DNA from: Flavivirga abyssicola
GTDB taxonomy: Bacteria; Bacteroidota; Bacteroidia; Flavobacteriales; Flavobacteriaceae
Length of the DNA: 64,000 nt
Reading direction: 5' to 3'
Assembly: GCF_030540775.2 (NCBI RefSeq)
Contig: NZ_CP141266.1
Location: 337,501 to 401,500, forward strand
Shown here: positions 1-8,823 of the stretch, one piece after another
Position numbering within the stretch: position 1 is the stretch's first letter
Layout of the letters: the number at the start of each line of letters is the position of its first letter
Position numbers and translations under genes: made by a program
The notes under the pieces: generated by a model
Told to the model about the DNA's origin: nothing
The model's database searches: none
What the model saw: the letters and a program-made list of their open reading frames with translations, nothing else

Positions 1-396
1 ATTTTTTAATGTCGCCGTAAAGTTTCTAGACAACCATCCTTCTTGCATATTGAGTTCTCTTCTAAAATCGGTCACTTTTTTGCAAGTAAACAAATCGAGT
101 TGTTCTCCATTTACAGACACATGGATTCCTATCCAGTTTGGAGCATTTAAAACTTTAGCAAAATATTCCGGATAACCATTTTTCCACCAGCCAACTCTTG
201 TCTTATCAGGATAATAAACACCTGCAATATAACTCCCCTGAAATGTAGGTCCAGAATAATGCTCTTCAAAATTAGCACGCTGTCCCATAGCGCCGTTTCC
301 AATACTAAATAAACTTTCTGAAGATTCCACACGGTTAGCATCAAAGTCTTCTTCTATGATTGACCAGTTATCTGGTTTTATATAATCTTGATTCAT
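1..396 (-). CDS. GH65 family phosphorylase (maltose phosphorylase-like), N-terminal part
   Basis: This leftward gene starts with ATG at 396 and runs off the left edge, so only about 132 N-terminal residues are seen. The protein begins MNQDYIKPDNWSIIEEDFD and contains LFSIGNGAMGQRANFEE, FQGSYIAGVYYPD and NAPNWIGIHVSVNGE, which are typical of the N-terminal beta-sandwich of GH65 phosphorylases (full length about 770 residues). There is no signal peptide, so it should be cytoplasmic. GH65 maltose phosphorylases convert maltose and phosphate to glucose and beta-glucose-1-phosphate. The next gene upstream encodes beta-phosphoglucomutase, which uses that product, so maltose is the likely substrate. 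Trehalose or kojibiose phosphorylase cannot be excluded because the catalytic domain lies outside the window. Confidence 0.85.
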   Translation of the reverse strand, partial: MNQDYIKPDNWSIIEEDFDANRVESSESLFSIGNGAMGQRANFEEHYSGPTFQGSYIAGVYYPDKTRVGWWKNGYPEYFAKVLNAPNWIGIHVSVNGEQLDLFTCKKVTDFRRELNMQEGWLSRNFTATLKN

Positions 397-565
397 TTTT
401 TATTAAGATAAAAGAGAATAGATATATAGACCGCTTTGCTGTTAGACTTAACCATCTATTAATTTCTATTTCTTATTTATTAATTTACTTTTTAAGAGAA
501 TACATGACGACCTCTTTTCTAAAGGGTTACTTTCTTTCGAAATCTGTTTTCTCTTTTCTGTTTTA

Positions 566-1228
566 TTAATTTTTTTCTGAAATAACCTTAGAGAAAAAAT
601 CTTGTGGTATCTCAGTTAAATTGTTAAAATTGAAATCGGCTTCACTGAGCGTATCTTCATCTCCTACTCCCACCGATATCATGTTTGCTTTATTAGCCGC
701 TTCAATACCCGCTATAGCATCTTCAAAAACAATACAGTTTTCGGGTTTTAGATTAAGCTTTTTGGCGCCAATTAAAAACACTTCAGGATCTGGCTTCGCT
801 TTCGAAACACTATTACCATCTACGATACCTTCAAACCTTTCTAATAAGCCCACCTGTTTTAAAATAAGTGGTGCATTTTTACTGGCAGACCCCAATACAT
901 ATTTAATACCTTTGCTATCTAGTTTATCAAGTAAATCGTTAACACCTGGAAGAATTTCTTCTTCATTCATTTTTCTAATATATCCCAGATAGTCTTCATT
1001 TTTACTTATTAAAACAGCTTGTTTTTTTTCTTCTGATAATTCTACATGACCTATGTTTAAAAGTATTTCTAATGAACGTACACGACTAACCCCTTTAAGC
1101 AATTCGTTATGCGTTTCTGTGAATTCAATATGTAAATCATCTGCAAGGTTTTTCCAAGCCAGAAAATGATATTTTGCAGTATCAACTATAACCCCGTCAA
1201 GGTCGAATATAACTCCTATATTATTCAT
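566..1228 (-). CDS. pgmB: beta-phosphoglucomutase
   Basis: A 220-residue HAD-superfamily protein, the usual length for beta-phosphoglucomutase. Motif I is FDLDGVIVDTAKYH, with nucleophile D9 and acid/base D11. Other motifs are LPGVNDLL, LGSASKNA (motif II), KAKPDPEVF (motif III lysine) and VFEDAIAGIEAA (motif IV, Mg binding). It isomerises beta-glucose-1-phosphate to glucose-6-phosphate in the cytoplasm. The gene lies 4 bp after the transporter gene upstream and about 170 bp before the GH65 gene, so the three probably form one operon. The function follows both from the motifs and from the GH65 neighbour. Confidence 0.93.
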   Translation of the reverse strand: MNNIGVIFDLDGVIVDTAKYHFLAWKNLADDLHIEFTETHNELLKGVSRVRSLEILLNIGHVELSEEKKQAVLISKNEDYLGYIRKMNEEEILPGVNDLLDKLDSKGIKYVLGSASKNAPLILKQVGLLERFEGIVDGNSVSKAKPDPEVFLIGAKKLNLKPENCIVFEDAIAGIEAANKANMISVGVGDEDTLSEADFNFNNLTEIPQDFFSKVISEKN

Positions 1229-1232
1229 TAAA

Positions 1233-2594
1233 TTATGATTGTATTACGTCATCAACATCTTTCACTTTGAAAACTAATGCTGCTGCTATTAAAAAACTTA
1301 CGCCACTCATCAAAAGAGCGAAAATGGCATGATTGTTATAGGCATACTTAACTAATGGCCCGCCTATTAAAGCGTTGATTATTTGTGGGATTACGATGAA
1401 AAAATTAAAAATCCCCATGTATACTCCCATCTTTTTTGGAGAAATAGAACCTGCTAATATCGCATATGGCATTGCCAATATACTAGCCCAGGCTATTCCA
1501 ACACCTATCATTGAAATGATGAGCCAATTTTCATCTGGCATGATATACATTGAAAGTAACCCTAAGCCCCCAACAACAAGCGATGCTGCGTGTGTTTTCT
1601 TTCTACCTATTTTCTTTGCTATGTATGGTAAAGTAAATGCGTATAATGCAGAAACTAAGTTGTAAACTCCAAACAATATGCCTACCCAATCTCCGGCATT
1701 CTGGTATGCGGGGCTACTACTATCTGTATGTAACAATCCATATGTATGTTGTGCTATAGCTGGTGTAGCAAACACCCACAGCCCAAATAACCCAAACCAT
1801 GAAAAGAATTGTACCCAACTTAGCTGACGCATGGTTGTTGGCATTTTTTTGAAGTCTTTAAAAATATCCAATAAACTGGATTTATCTTCTTCATTGTCTT
1901 TTACTATGGTTTCAGAATGTGTTTTTTTATCTTCAAAACTCGCTAATTCTTCTGGAGAGTATTCTTTTGTTGTTGTTACCGTTACTAAAATTGAACCTAT
2001 TAAAATAATAGCTCCAATAATAAATGATAAAATTAAATTTAAAGGTATTGTACCTCCAGCAGTTTCATTAGACACACTAAACCAATTGGTTAAAGCATAA
2101 GGCAACCAGGAACCAATTACGGCTCCAAAACCTATAAGTGCCGTTTGTACACTAAAACCTAAAGTACGTTGGTCTGTTCTAAGATTATCACCAACCAATG
2201 CTCGAAATGGCTCCATAGCCACATTAAAAGATGCATCCATAATCATGAGCATACCTGCCCCGACCCATAGTGCTGGTAAAAAAGCAATAAAGATATCTGC
2301 TTGTGGCATGAGAACTAAACCGATAGAAGCAAGAATGGCACCAACTAGAAAATAAGGTTTACGTCTACCAAATCTCCCCCATGTTTTATCGCTATAATGT
2401 CCAATTATTGGTTGTACAATTAGCCCCATTAAAGGCGCAATTATCCAAAACCAAGATAGTTGGTGGACATCGGCTCCGAAAATTTGAAGTATTCTACTTG
2501 CGTTAGCATTTTGAAGGGCAAAACCCATTTGAATTCCCATAAATCCGAAACTCATATTCCAGATTTGCCAGAAATTTAATCTACGCTTTTCCAT
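1233..2594 (-). CDS. GPH/SLC45-type MFS sugar transporter (probable maltose importer)
   Basis: A 453-residue polytopic membrane protein with about 12 hydrophobic segments. It starts MEKRRLNFWQIWNMSFGF and has the loop HYSDKTWGRFGRRKPYF between TM2 and TM3, which is characteristic of glycoside-pentoside-hexuronide and SLC45-like sugar symporters. A charged cytoplasmic loop lies around residues 205-250, between the two halves. Its place before pgmB and the GH65 gene suggests it brings maltose or short maltodextrins across the inner membrane for phosphorolysis. The stop overlaps closely with the start of pgmB (4 bp), implying co-transcription. The exact sugar is inferred from context. Confidence 0.85.
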   Translation of the reverse strand: MEKRRLNFWQIWNMSFGFMGIQMGFALQNANASRILQIFGADVHQLSWFWIIAPLMGLIVQPIIGHYSDKTWGRFGRRKPYFLVGAILASIGLVLMPQADIFIAFLPALWVGAGMLMIMDASFNVAMEPFRALVGDNLRTDQRTLGFSVQTALIGFGAVIGSWLPYALTNWFSVSNETAGGTIPLNLILSFIIGAIILIGSILVTVTTTKEYSPEELASFEDKKTHSETIVKDNEEDKSSLLDIFKDFKKMPTTMRQLSWVQFFSWFGLFGLWVFATPAIAQHTYGLLHTDSSSPAYQNAGDWVGILFGVYNLVSALYAFTLPYIAKKIGRKKTHAASLVVGGLGLLSMYIMPDENWLIISMIGVGIAWASILAMPYAILAGSISPKKMGVYMGIFNFFIVIPQIINALIGGPLVKYAYNNHAIFALLMSGVSFLIAAALVFKVKDVDDVIQS

Positions 2595-2847
2595 TAAATA
2601 GTATGTTTAAATTAATACTATTTGATAAGCGATTTATACCAATTTAACTATAAAATAACGCTTTTAAACTCATTCATTTTTAGTTCTATTTCTTATTCAT
2701 GATTTTCGTAGCTAAAGCTCTATAAATCAATCACTAAGTCATATAACTAAAATGCAACTTTGCTTTCTGTTCGCCAATTGATAATTACGTTGGTATGCTT
2801 ACCAAAACTTATTATGAGAAGTGAAAATATAAGTTTTGATTTCGCAA

Positions 2848-2855
2848 CAAAGATA
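2848..2855 (-). promoter_or_regulatory. candidate -7 element in the gap before the transporter operon
   Basis: On the minus strand this reads TATCTTTG, matching the Bacteroidetes -7 consensus TAnnTTTG. It lies in the 292-bp gap between lacI and the transporter gene, about 250 bp before the transporter start. I see no clear -33 TTG at the expected distance, so this is weak. The same gap has a small inverted repeat (TTGGTA-TGCT-TACCAA, 2790-2805) that could be an operator or a lacI 3' hairpin. Confidence 0.25.
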
Positions 2856-2887
2856 TGAAAGATTTTATTTTTTCCTAATAAAAAAAA

Positions 2888-3961
2888 TTATTTAGTGGAT
2901 TCTCTTTCAATAATTTCAGTCTCGATAACCATTTTTATAAAATCGGGTTTTCTCTCTTCATTCGTGAAATACTGGTCACTTTCGGCATCTGCAGCTTCCA
3001 ATCTATCTATCAATAAATTCGCTGCTTGTTCTCCTATTTTTTGACCATGTTGACTCACTGTTGTAAGGCTAGGAGTAGCGTGTTTTGATAGTACTCCATC
3101 TGTAAAACCAATAACTTGTATATCATCAGGAATACTTAATCCTAACTTTCTAGCAACTTTCATAGCTGTGACCGCATACAATTCATTTACTGCAAATACA
3201 CCATCTATAGTCTCATTTATTTTAAAAAACTGAGCAATTTCATTTTCTAAAACCTCCAGATGATTTTCCACATCTAAACTATCATCAATCTTTAATATCA
3301 TATTAGAGTTAGCAATCATGCCTTTATTTTGCAAGGCTTCCAAGTACCCTTGAGTTCTTAATCTTCCAACACTTACGTAATCCATTGTAGTGATAAGCGC
3401 TATATTCTTACAACCATTATCAACCAGTTTTGTTACAGCTTTAACGGCGCCATTAAAATCATCAACAATCACCTTATCGCAATCCACTTCGTTCACAACC
3501 CTGTCAAACATAACAATAGGCATTCCCTGGTTTATAGTTGCATTGAAGTGATGGTAGTCTTGTTTTAATAATGTCTCTTTAGAAATAGAAAGAATAAACC
3601 CGTCAATACTACCATTGGCAAGCATTTCCATGTTTATAATTTCTTTAGTGAAAGATTCATTTGACAATCCAACAATAACATTATACCCCCTCCTATTTGC
3701 TATTAACTCAATGCCTCGAATCACTGTTGAAAAAAAGTGATGAACAATTTCCGGAATTAAAATACCTATGGTTTTTGTTTTTCTGTTCTTTAAACTAAGG
3801 GCAATATTATTAGGTTTGTAATTATATAGTTTAGCAAATGCCTGAATTTTTTGAGTGGTGTCTTCACTAATTTCTTTGCTGTTACTGAGTGCTTTAGATA
3901 CAGTAGAGATAGAGACGTCTAATTCTCTTGCAATTTGTTTTAAAGTTATTTTCTTTTTCAT
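2888..3961 (-). CDS. LacI-family transcriptional regulator of the maltodextrin locus
   Basis: A 357-residue LacI/GalR protein. The N-terminal helix-turn-helix is in ITLKQIARELDVSISTVSKAL (about residues 4-24), followed by the hinge region NIALSLKNRKTKTIGILIPE and a periplasmic-binding-like effector domain to the end (for example DGFILSIS, MPIVMFDRV, DDIQVIGFTDG and TPSLTTVSQ). It is divergent from susC across a 215-bp gap holding a perfect LacI-type operator. Homologues in flavobacterial starch loci respond to maltose or maltodextrin. Whether it represses or activates cannot be read from the sequence. Confidence 0.92.
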   Translation of the reverse strand: MKKKITLKQIARELDVSISTVSKALSNSKEISEDTTQKIQAFAKLYNYKPNNIALSLKNRKTKTIGILIPEIVHHFFSTVIRGIELIANRRGYNVIVGLSNESFTKEIINMEMLANGSIDGFILSISKETLLKQDYHHFNATINQGMPIVMFDRVVNEVDCDKVIVDDFNGAVKAVTKLVDNGCKNIALITTMDYVSVGRLRTQGYLEALQNKGMIANSNMILKIDDSLDVENHLEVLENEIAQFFKINETIDGVFAVNELYAVTAMKVARKLGLSIPDDIQVIGFTDGVLSKHATPSLTTVSQHGQKIGEQAANLLIDRLEAADAESDQYFTNEERKPDFIKMVIETEIIERESTK

Positions 3962-4050
3962 GATATATTTACAAAAACACTATAATGTTTTCAGTGCCTA
4001 AATTATGAATTTTTACACCTAAAAGCAATAAATACTGAAAAGTTGTTAAC

Positions 4051-4066
4051 ACGAAAACGTTTTCGT
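4051..4066. promoter_or_regulatory. LacI-type operator, perfect 16-bp palindrome
   Basis: ACGAAAACGTTTTCGT is its own reverse complement and has the central CG step typical of LacI/GalR operators. It lies 89 bp from the lacI start and 110 bp from the susC start, upstream of the candidate susC -7 element. The likely binder is the adjacent LacI protein, controlling susC and possibly its own gene. Confidence 0.75.
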
Positions 4067-4111
4067 TGCGAATTTCGTAATTCATAATTATTTCTTTACA
4101 ATTTCTTTACA

Positions 4112-4119
4112 TAGCTTTG
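4112..4119 (+). promoter_or_regulatory. candidate -7 element for susC
   Basis: TAGCTTTG matches the Bacteroidetes -7 consensus TAnnTTTG. It is 57 bp before the susC ATG and 45 bp downstream of the operator, which would suit an activator-type site. The upstream -33 TTG is not evident, consistent with a regulator-dependent promoter. Confidence 0.45.
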
Positions 4120-4176
4120 ATGTGAGGAGTGAAAATATAAACTAAACAAACTAACACATTAATTCAACAAAATTGT

Positions 4177-7100
4177 ATGAAATCATTCACTAAACAATTA
4201 CTGTTTTTCATGCTCGTTTTACCAGTATACATATTTGGTCAAAACACGCTAAAAGGAACAGTAACAGAACTCCCTAATTCTATCCCATTGCCTGGGGTTA
4301 ATGTCGTCATAAAAGGGACAACAACTGGGACTACTACAGATTTTGATGGAAACTATCAAATTCAAGTTAATAATGGAGATATTATTATGTTCTCTTATAT
4401 TGGCTATCAATCGCAAGAAATACAATATACAGGGCAAGCCTCTCTAAACATCCAATTAGCAGAAGATACGGCACAACTTGAAGAAATAGTAATTATTGGA
4501 TATGGTAGCGTAAAAAAAGAAGATCTTACAGGTTCTGTAGATGTTGTTTCTTCTAAAGACTTTAATAAAGGTACCGTAGTGTCTGCTGATCAATTACTAA
4601 ATGGTAAGGCTCCGGGCGTTAGAATAACGAGTGCAGGCGGACAACCAGATGCCAAGCCAAATATCAGAATTAGAGGAGGTGCTTCATTAAGTGCCAATAG
4701 CAACCCGCTTATTGTTATTGATGGTATAGCTGTCGATAACTCCAACCCTGCCGGGGTAAACAACCCTTTAACACTCGTAAATCCTAATGATATTGAAAGT
4801 TTCAGTATTTTAAAGGATGCTTCTGCAACAGCTATTTATGGGTCAAGAGCATCAAATGGTGTCATAATTATTACCACCAAAAAAGGAACCTCTGGAGAGG
4901 TTAAATTTAGTTTCTCTTCAAATATCTCTACTAGTAAGGTAAGTGATAAAATTGATTTATTCGATGGCAATCAATTTGTAGATTTTATCACAACTACATA
5001 TCCTGGAGAGGTAGATTTATTAGGAGTTCCTGCTGGCTCTGTAAGTACAAACGAAGCCGTTTCTCAAACCATTAATGGGAGAGAAATTTATAATACAGAT
5101 TGGCAAGATGCTATTTTTAGAACGAGTATGTCTTCAGACTATAATTTTAGTGCAAGGGCTAATCTATTTGAAAAAATCCCATTCAGAGCTTCTATTGGTT
5201 ATAACAGTACGGAAGGTATTGTAAAAACAAATGACTACGAAAGAATAACCGCTTCATTAAAATTTACGCCTAAATTTTTTGAAGATCATTTAAAGGTAGA
5301 TATTAATGCTAAATCCATTTTTGTAGATAAAAATAATATAGACAATGATGGTGCTTTAGGTAGTGCTGTTTCTTTCGATCCAACAAAACCGGTATTCGAT
5401 AACAATTCCCCTTTTGGTGGTTTTTATACCAATTTAAGCAGTCAATCAAATATTGACGGCGCTAGTAATCCATTAGCTTTATTGTTACAACGTAGCAGGC
5501 CTGAGAAAGTAAGTAAAATTTTAGGTAATATAGAATTCGACTATAAAATGCATTTTCTTCCAGAATTAAGAGCTGTTTTAAATTTAGGTATTGAAGCTTC
5601 AAAAGCCGAAATTGAAGAAAGCTACACAGATAATGCACTTGCAACATATCGATTTGACAATACAACTTCAGATCCAGACAATAATATATTTAATTATGTT
5701 TTCAATCCTGGTGTAAACTATAGAGAAAATCAAGACATTACAAATACAACACTGGAATCTTATTTAGTATATAGAAAAGAGTTCGATAATTCTTTTTTAA
5801 ACAGCTTTGATATTCAGGGTGGTTACAGTTATCAAAACTTTAAAAACGATGGTAACAAAGAACAATATGTATACGATGATGATACCGGATTGAGAAAAAT
5901 CAGCCCAAGAAACGATGATACCTATTTTAATGAATTAAACTTACAATCATTTTTCGGACGTTCAAATATTAATTTATTCAATAAATATTTAGTTACAATA
6001 TCATTTAGAGCAGATGGTTCTTCATTGTTTAGAAAAGACAAACGTTGGGGATACTTCCCTGCAGCTGCCTTAGCCTGGAAACTTAAAGAGGAATCTTTTT
6101 TTAAAAGTGCTGATTTTATAAATGATGTTAAAATTCGTATTGGTTGGGGGGAAACGGGGCAACAGGATATTACTGGCATCGCTGGATTTTACCCTTCTAC
6201 ACCATTATTCGAAGCAGGGTCTAGTACAAGTCAATACTTATCAGGCGTAGCCATTTATAACGCAAAAGCTTTTAATGATGATTTAACTTGGGAAAAAACA
6301 ACAACATACAATGCTGGAATAGATTTCGACTTTTTCAAAAACAGCATACTCTCTGGTTCTTTCGATATTTTTAAAAGAGAAACTACTGATTTATTAGTAA
6401 AAGCACCAGTAGGTCCAGGGCAAGGATTAACAAACGTATTTCCAAAAAATGTTGGAGAAACTGAAAGTGAAGGTTTTGAATTAAATCTAAATTTAAATGC
6501 CATACGAAAAGATAACATTAGCTTTTCTTTAAATGGTAATATAGCTTACAATAAAACAGAAATTGTAAGTCTTAAAGATGTTACTGTTATTGATTCTCCA
6601 GACTCAGGAATACCAACAGGTACAGGTGTAAACCTAGCATTTAACGTAGTGGGTCTGGAAGCACATTCTGCTTGGGTATTTAAACAGATTTATGATCTTG
6701 ACGGGAGACCTATTTTAGGAGCCTTTGTCGATCTTAATGATGATGGTACTATAGATAACGACGATAGATATTACACCCCTTTAAGACCTAACTGGACTTT
6801 TGGTTTTGGATTTAATTTTAACTACAAAAACTGGGATTTAAGTTCTAGTTTTAGAGGACAATTAGATGGAAAAATGTATAATGCAAGACGATTAAGCAGA
6901 GGGTATACAGAGGCAGCCTTACCAAATAATACGGTTAATTTAAGTAACACATTAAATTTCTTTTCTGGTGCTGCTGATCCAAACTTCATAAACAGAAGAG
7001 GTAATATTCCATTCTCAGATTACTACATTGAGGATGCATCTTTCTTAAGATGTGAAAATATTGTTTTGGGTTACACATTCAATCAACTTTTTAAAAACAC

Positions 7101-7245
7101 CAATTTAAAATTATATGCGGCTGTTAACAATGCATTTTTAATTACTAATTATTCTGGTCAGGATCCAGAAAACTTTAATGCTATTGATGATAACTTTTAT
7201 CCAAGACCAAGAGTATACTCTTTTGGTGTAAATCTTGATTTTTAA
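4177..7245 (+). CDS. SusC-like TonB-dependent maltodextrin transporter
   Basis: A 1022-residue outer-membrane protein. Signal peptide about 1-21 (ending IFGQ); CarboxypepD-regulatory-like domain about 25-100 (GVNVVIKGTTTGTTTDFDGN, FSYIGYQ); plug domain about 115-220 (GYGSVKKEDLTGSV, IRIRGGASL, LIVIDGIAVDN, AIYGSRASNGVIIITTKKG); then a beta-barrel ending in the aromatic SFGVNLDF. The length and domain order are standard for SusC. It imports oligosaccharides with TonB energy together with SusD, whose gene starts 12 bp downstream. The substrate is inferred to be maltodextrin from the adjacent SusE-like protein, amylase and GH65. Confidence 0.95.
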   Translation: MKSFTKQLLFFMLVLPVYIFGQNTLKGTVTELPNSIPLPGVNVVIKGTTTGTTTDFDGNYQIQVNNGDIIMFSYIGYQSQEIQYTGQASLNIQLAEDTAQLEEIVIIGYGSVKKEDLTGSVDVVSSKDFNKGTVVSADQLLNGKAPGVRITSAGGQPDAKPNIRIRGGASLSANSNPLIVIDGIAVDNSNPAGVNNPLTLVNPNDIESFSILKDASATAIYGSRASNGVIIITTKKGTSGEVKFSFSSNISTSKVSDKIDLFDGNQFVDFITTTYPGEVDLLGVPAGSVSTNEAVSQTINGREIYNTDWQDAIFRTSMSSDYNFSARANLFEKIPFRASIGYNSTEGIVKTNDYERITASLKFTPKFFEDHLKVDINAKSIFVDKNNIDNDGALGSAVSFDPTKPVFDNNSPFGGFYTNLSSQSNIDGASNPLALLLQRSRPEKVSKILGNIEFDYKMHFLPELRAVLNLGIEASKAEIEESYTDNALATYRFDNTTSDPDNNIFNYVFNPGVNYRENQDITNTTLESYLVYRKEFDNSFLNSFDIQGGYSYQNFKNDGNKEQYVYDDDTGLRKISPRNDDTYFNELNLQSFFGRSNINLFNKYLVTISFRADGSSLFRKDKRWGYFPAAALAWKLKEESFFKSADFINDVKIRIGWGETGQQDITGIAGFYPSTPLFEAGSSTSQYLSGVAIYNAKAFNDDLTWEKTTTYNAGIDFDFFKNSILSGSFDIFKRETTDLLVKAPVGPGQGLTNVFPKNVGETESEGFELNLNLNAIRKDNISFSLNGNIAYNKTEIVSLKDVTVIDSPDSGIPTGTGVNLAFNVVGLEAHSAWVFKQIYDLDGRPILGAFVDLNDDGTIDNDDRYYTPLRPNWTFGFGFNFNYKNWDLSSSFRGQLDGKMYNARRLSRGYTEAALPNNTVNLSNTLNFFSGAADPNFINRRGNIPFSDYYIEDASFLRCENIVLGYTFNQLFKNTNLKLYAAVNNAFLITNYSGQDPENFNAIDDNFYPRPRVYSFGVNLDF

Positions 7246-7256
7246 AAAATAGAACT

Positions 7257-8798
7257 ATGAAAAATATTTTAAACTTCTTTTTTAGCTTATGCATACTTCT
7301 TGTAGTTTCAAGTTGTACAGATGATCTAAATACAGAACCTAAAGTAGAATTATCTTTAGACGAGTTATTAGCACAAGATCCAAATGCAGTAGAAGGTATT
7401 GTATCCAGGCTTTATGCCTCTTTTGCGTTGTCTGGCGTACAAGGGCCTGATAAGTCTGATATTAGTGATAATGCAGGGGAATCTCCTTTTCTAAGAGGAA
7501 TAATAAATCTTCAAGACTTTACTGCAGATGGTATGAAAAACCGTTGGGGTGATGATGGTCTAGACCAGCTTACTACGACTTCCGATTGGGATGAAAACAA
7601 TAAATTTTTCAGATACTTATTCAATAGAGTTTATTTTACAATTCCGCAGTGTAATAACCTACTTGCTGTTGCAAATAATATAAGTATTGAAAACAAGGAA
7701 TCTGTCATTGCAGAGGTACGATTTTTAAGAGCCCTAGCCTATTACTATCTAATAGATACTTTTGGAAAAGGTGTTTTGGCTACGGAAGAAAACTTTGGAG
7801 ATTCTGCACCACTTCCTGAAGCTTCAAGAGCAGAGTTGTTTGCTTTTGTTGAAGCAGAATTAATAGAAGTAGAAGCTAATTTACCAGCTACAAACTCTTA
7901 CGGTAGAGCTTCTAAAGCAGCTGGACAAATGCTATTGGCAAAACTTTACATGAATGCTGAAGTGTATGTAGGTACATCAAGATATGATGATGCTCTCGTT
8001 TTAATTAATAAAGTAATTGATGAAGGTGGCTTTAGTCTTGCTCCAAATTTTGTAAGTCTTTTTTCGGCAGATAATGATACATCTCCAGAAATAATATTCC
8101 CTTTAATTGCAGATGCAGACACAAGTCAAAGTTTTGGAAATACCACATATATTGTTAACGGAAGTTTAAGTACAGAAACGATGGTACTTGCAGACTTTGG
8201 AGCTAATGATGGCTGGACCGGGCACAGAGCCACTAAAGCATGGTATGGTCTATATGGAGATCTAGGAACTTCAACTGATGATAGAGCTAGTTTGTTCTGG
8301 ACAACAGGACACAACTTCGAAATGGCAGATTACAGAGAATGGACAGATGGATATCCTTCTGTTAAATTTAGAAATACAAACTTTAACGGTGCTTCTACAG
8401 TTACAGCCTTTTCCGGTACAGATTTCCCGCTATTTAGATTAGCTGATACTTACTTAATGTATGCAGAGTGTACACTTAGAGGAGCTTCAGGAGGCGCTAT
8501 GAATACTGCGCTACAATATGTAAATGCTGTAAGATCACGCTCGAATGCCAGTACCATTACACAATCAGAATTAACACTGGATTTTTTAATTGACGAACGT
8601 GGCAGAGAACTAAACCTAGAAGGTCACAGAAGAAGCGACTTAATTCGTTTTGGAATGTTTACAGGTAATAGTTATATCTGGCCTTGGAAAGGAAATGTTG
8701 CCGGAGGAACTTCAATTCCTGATAGTTATAGATTATTTCCTATTCCATTAGCTGCTATGCAAGCAAATCCAAATTTAACCCAAAACCCAGGGTTCTAA
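7257..8798 (+). CDS. SusD-like starch-binding lipoprotein
   Basis: A 513-residue RagB/SusD family protein. The lipoprotein signal ends VVSSC, so the mature N-terminus is about Cys20. Typical SusD features are ALAYYYLIDTFGKG (a TPR helix near residue 160), GRASKAAGQMLLAKLYMNAE, FPLFRLADTYLMYAEC, and the C-terminal FLIDERGRELNLEGHRRSDLIRFG followed by LFPIPLAAMQANPNLTQNPGF. It caps the SusC barrel at the cell surface. The gene is 12 bp after susC and 25 bp before the SusE-like gene, so they form one operon. Confidence 0.95.
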   Translation: MKNILNFFFSLCILLVVSSCTDDLNTEPKVELSLDELLAQDPNAVEGIVSRLYASFALSGVQGPDKSDISDNAGESPFLRGIINLQDFTADGMKNRWGDDGLDQLTTTSDWDENNKFFRYLFNRVYFTIPQCNNLLAVANNISIENKESVIAEVRFLRALAYYYLIDTFGKGVLATEENFGDSAPLPEASRAELFAFVEAELIEVEANLPATNSYGRASKAAGQMLLAKLYMNAEVYVGTSRYDDALVLINKVIDEGGFSLAPNFVSLFSADNDTSPEIIFPLIADADTSQSFGNTTYIVNGSLSTETMVLADFGANDGWTGHRATKAWYGLYGDLGTSTDDRASLFWTTGHNFEMADYREWTDGYPSVKFRNTNFNGASTVTAFSGTDFPLFRLADTYLMYAECTLRGASGGAMNTALQYVNAVRSRSNASTITQSELTLDFLIDERGRELNLEGHRRSDLIRFGMFTGNSYIWPWKGNVAGGTSIPDSYRLFPIPLAAMQANPNLTQNPGF

Positions 8799-8823
8799 CA
8801 ACTAACTTTTAAAGACAACTACA

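Noticed and set aside
147-344. 65-residue leftward open frame
   Set aside because: It is a different frame inside the GH65 coding region, whose own frame is open from ATG 396 to the edge with strong family motifs.
621-992. 123-residue rightward open frame
   Set aside because: It is antisense to pgmB, which has all HAD motifs intact.
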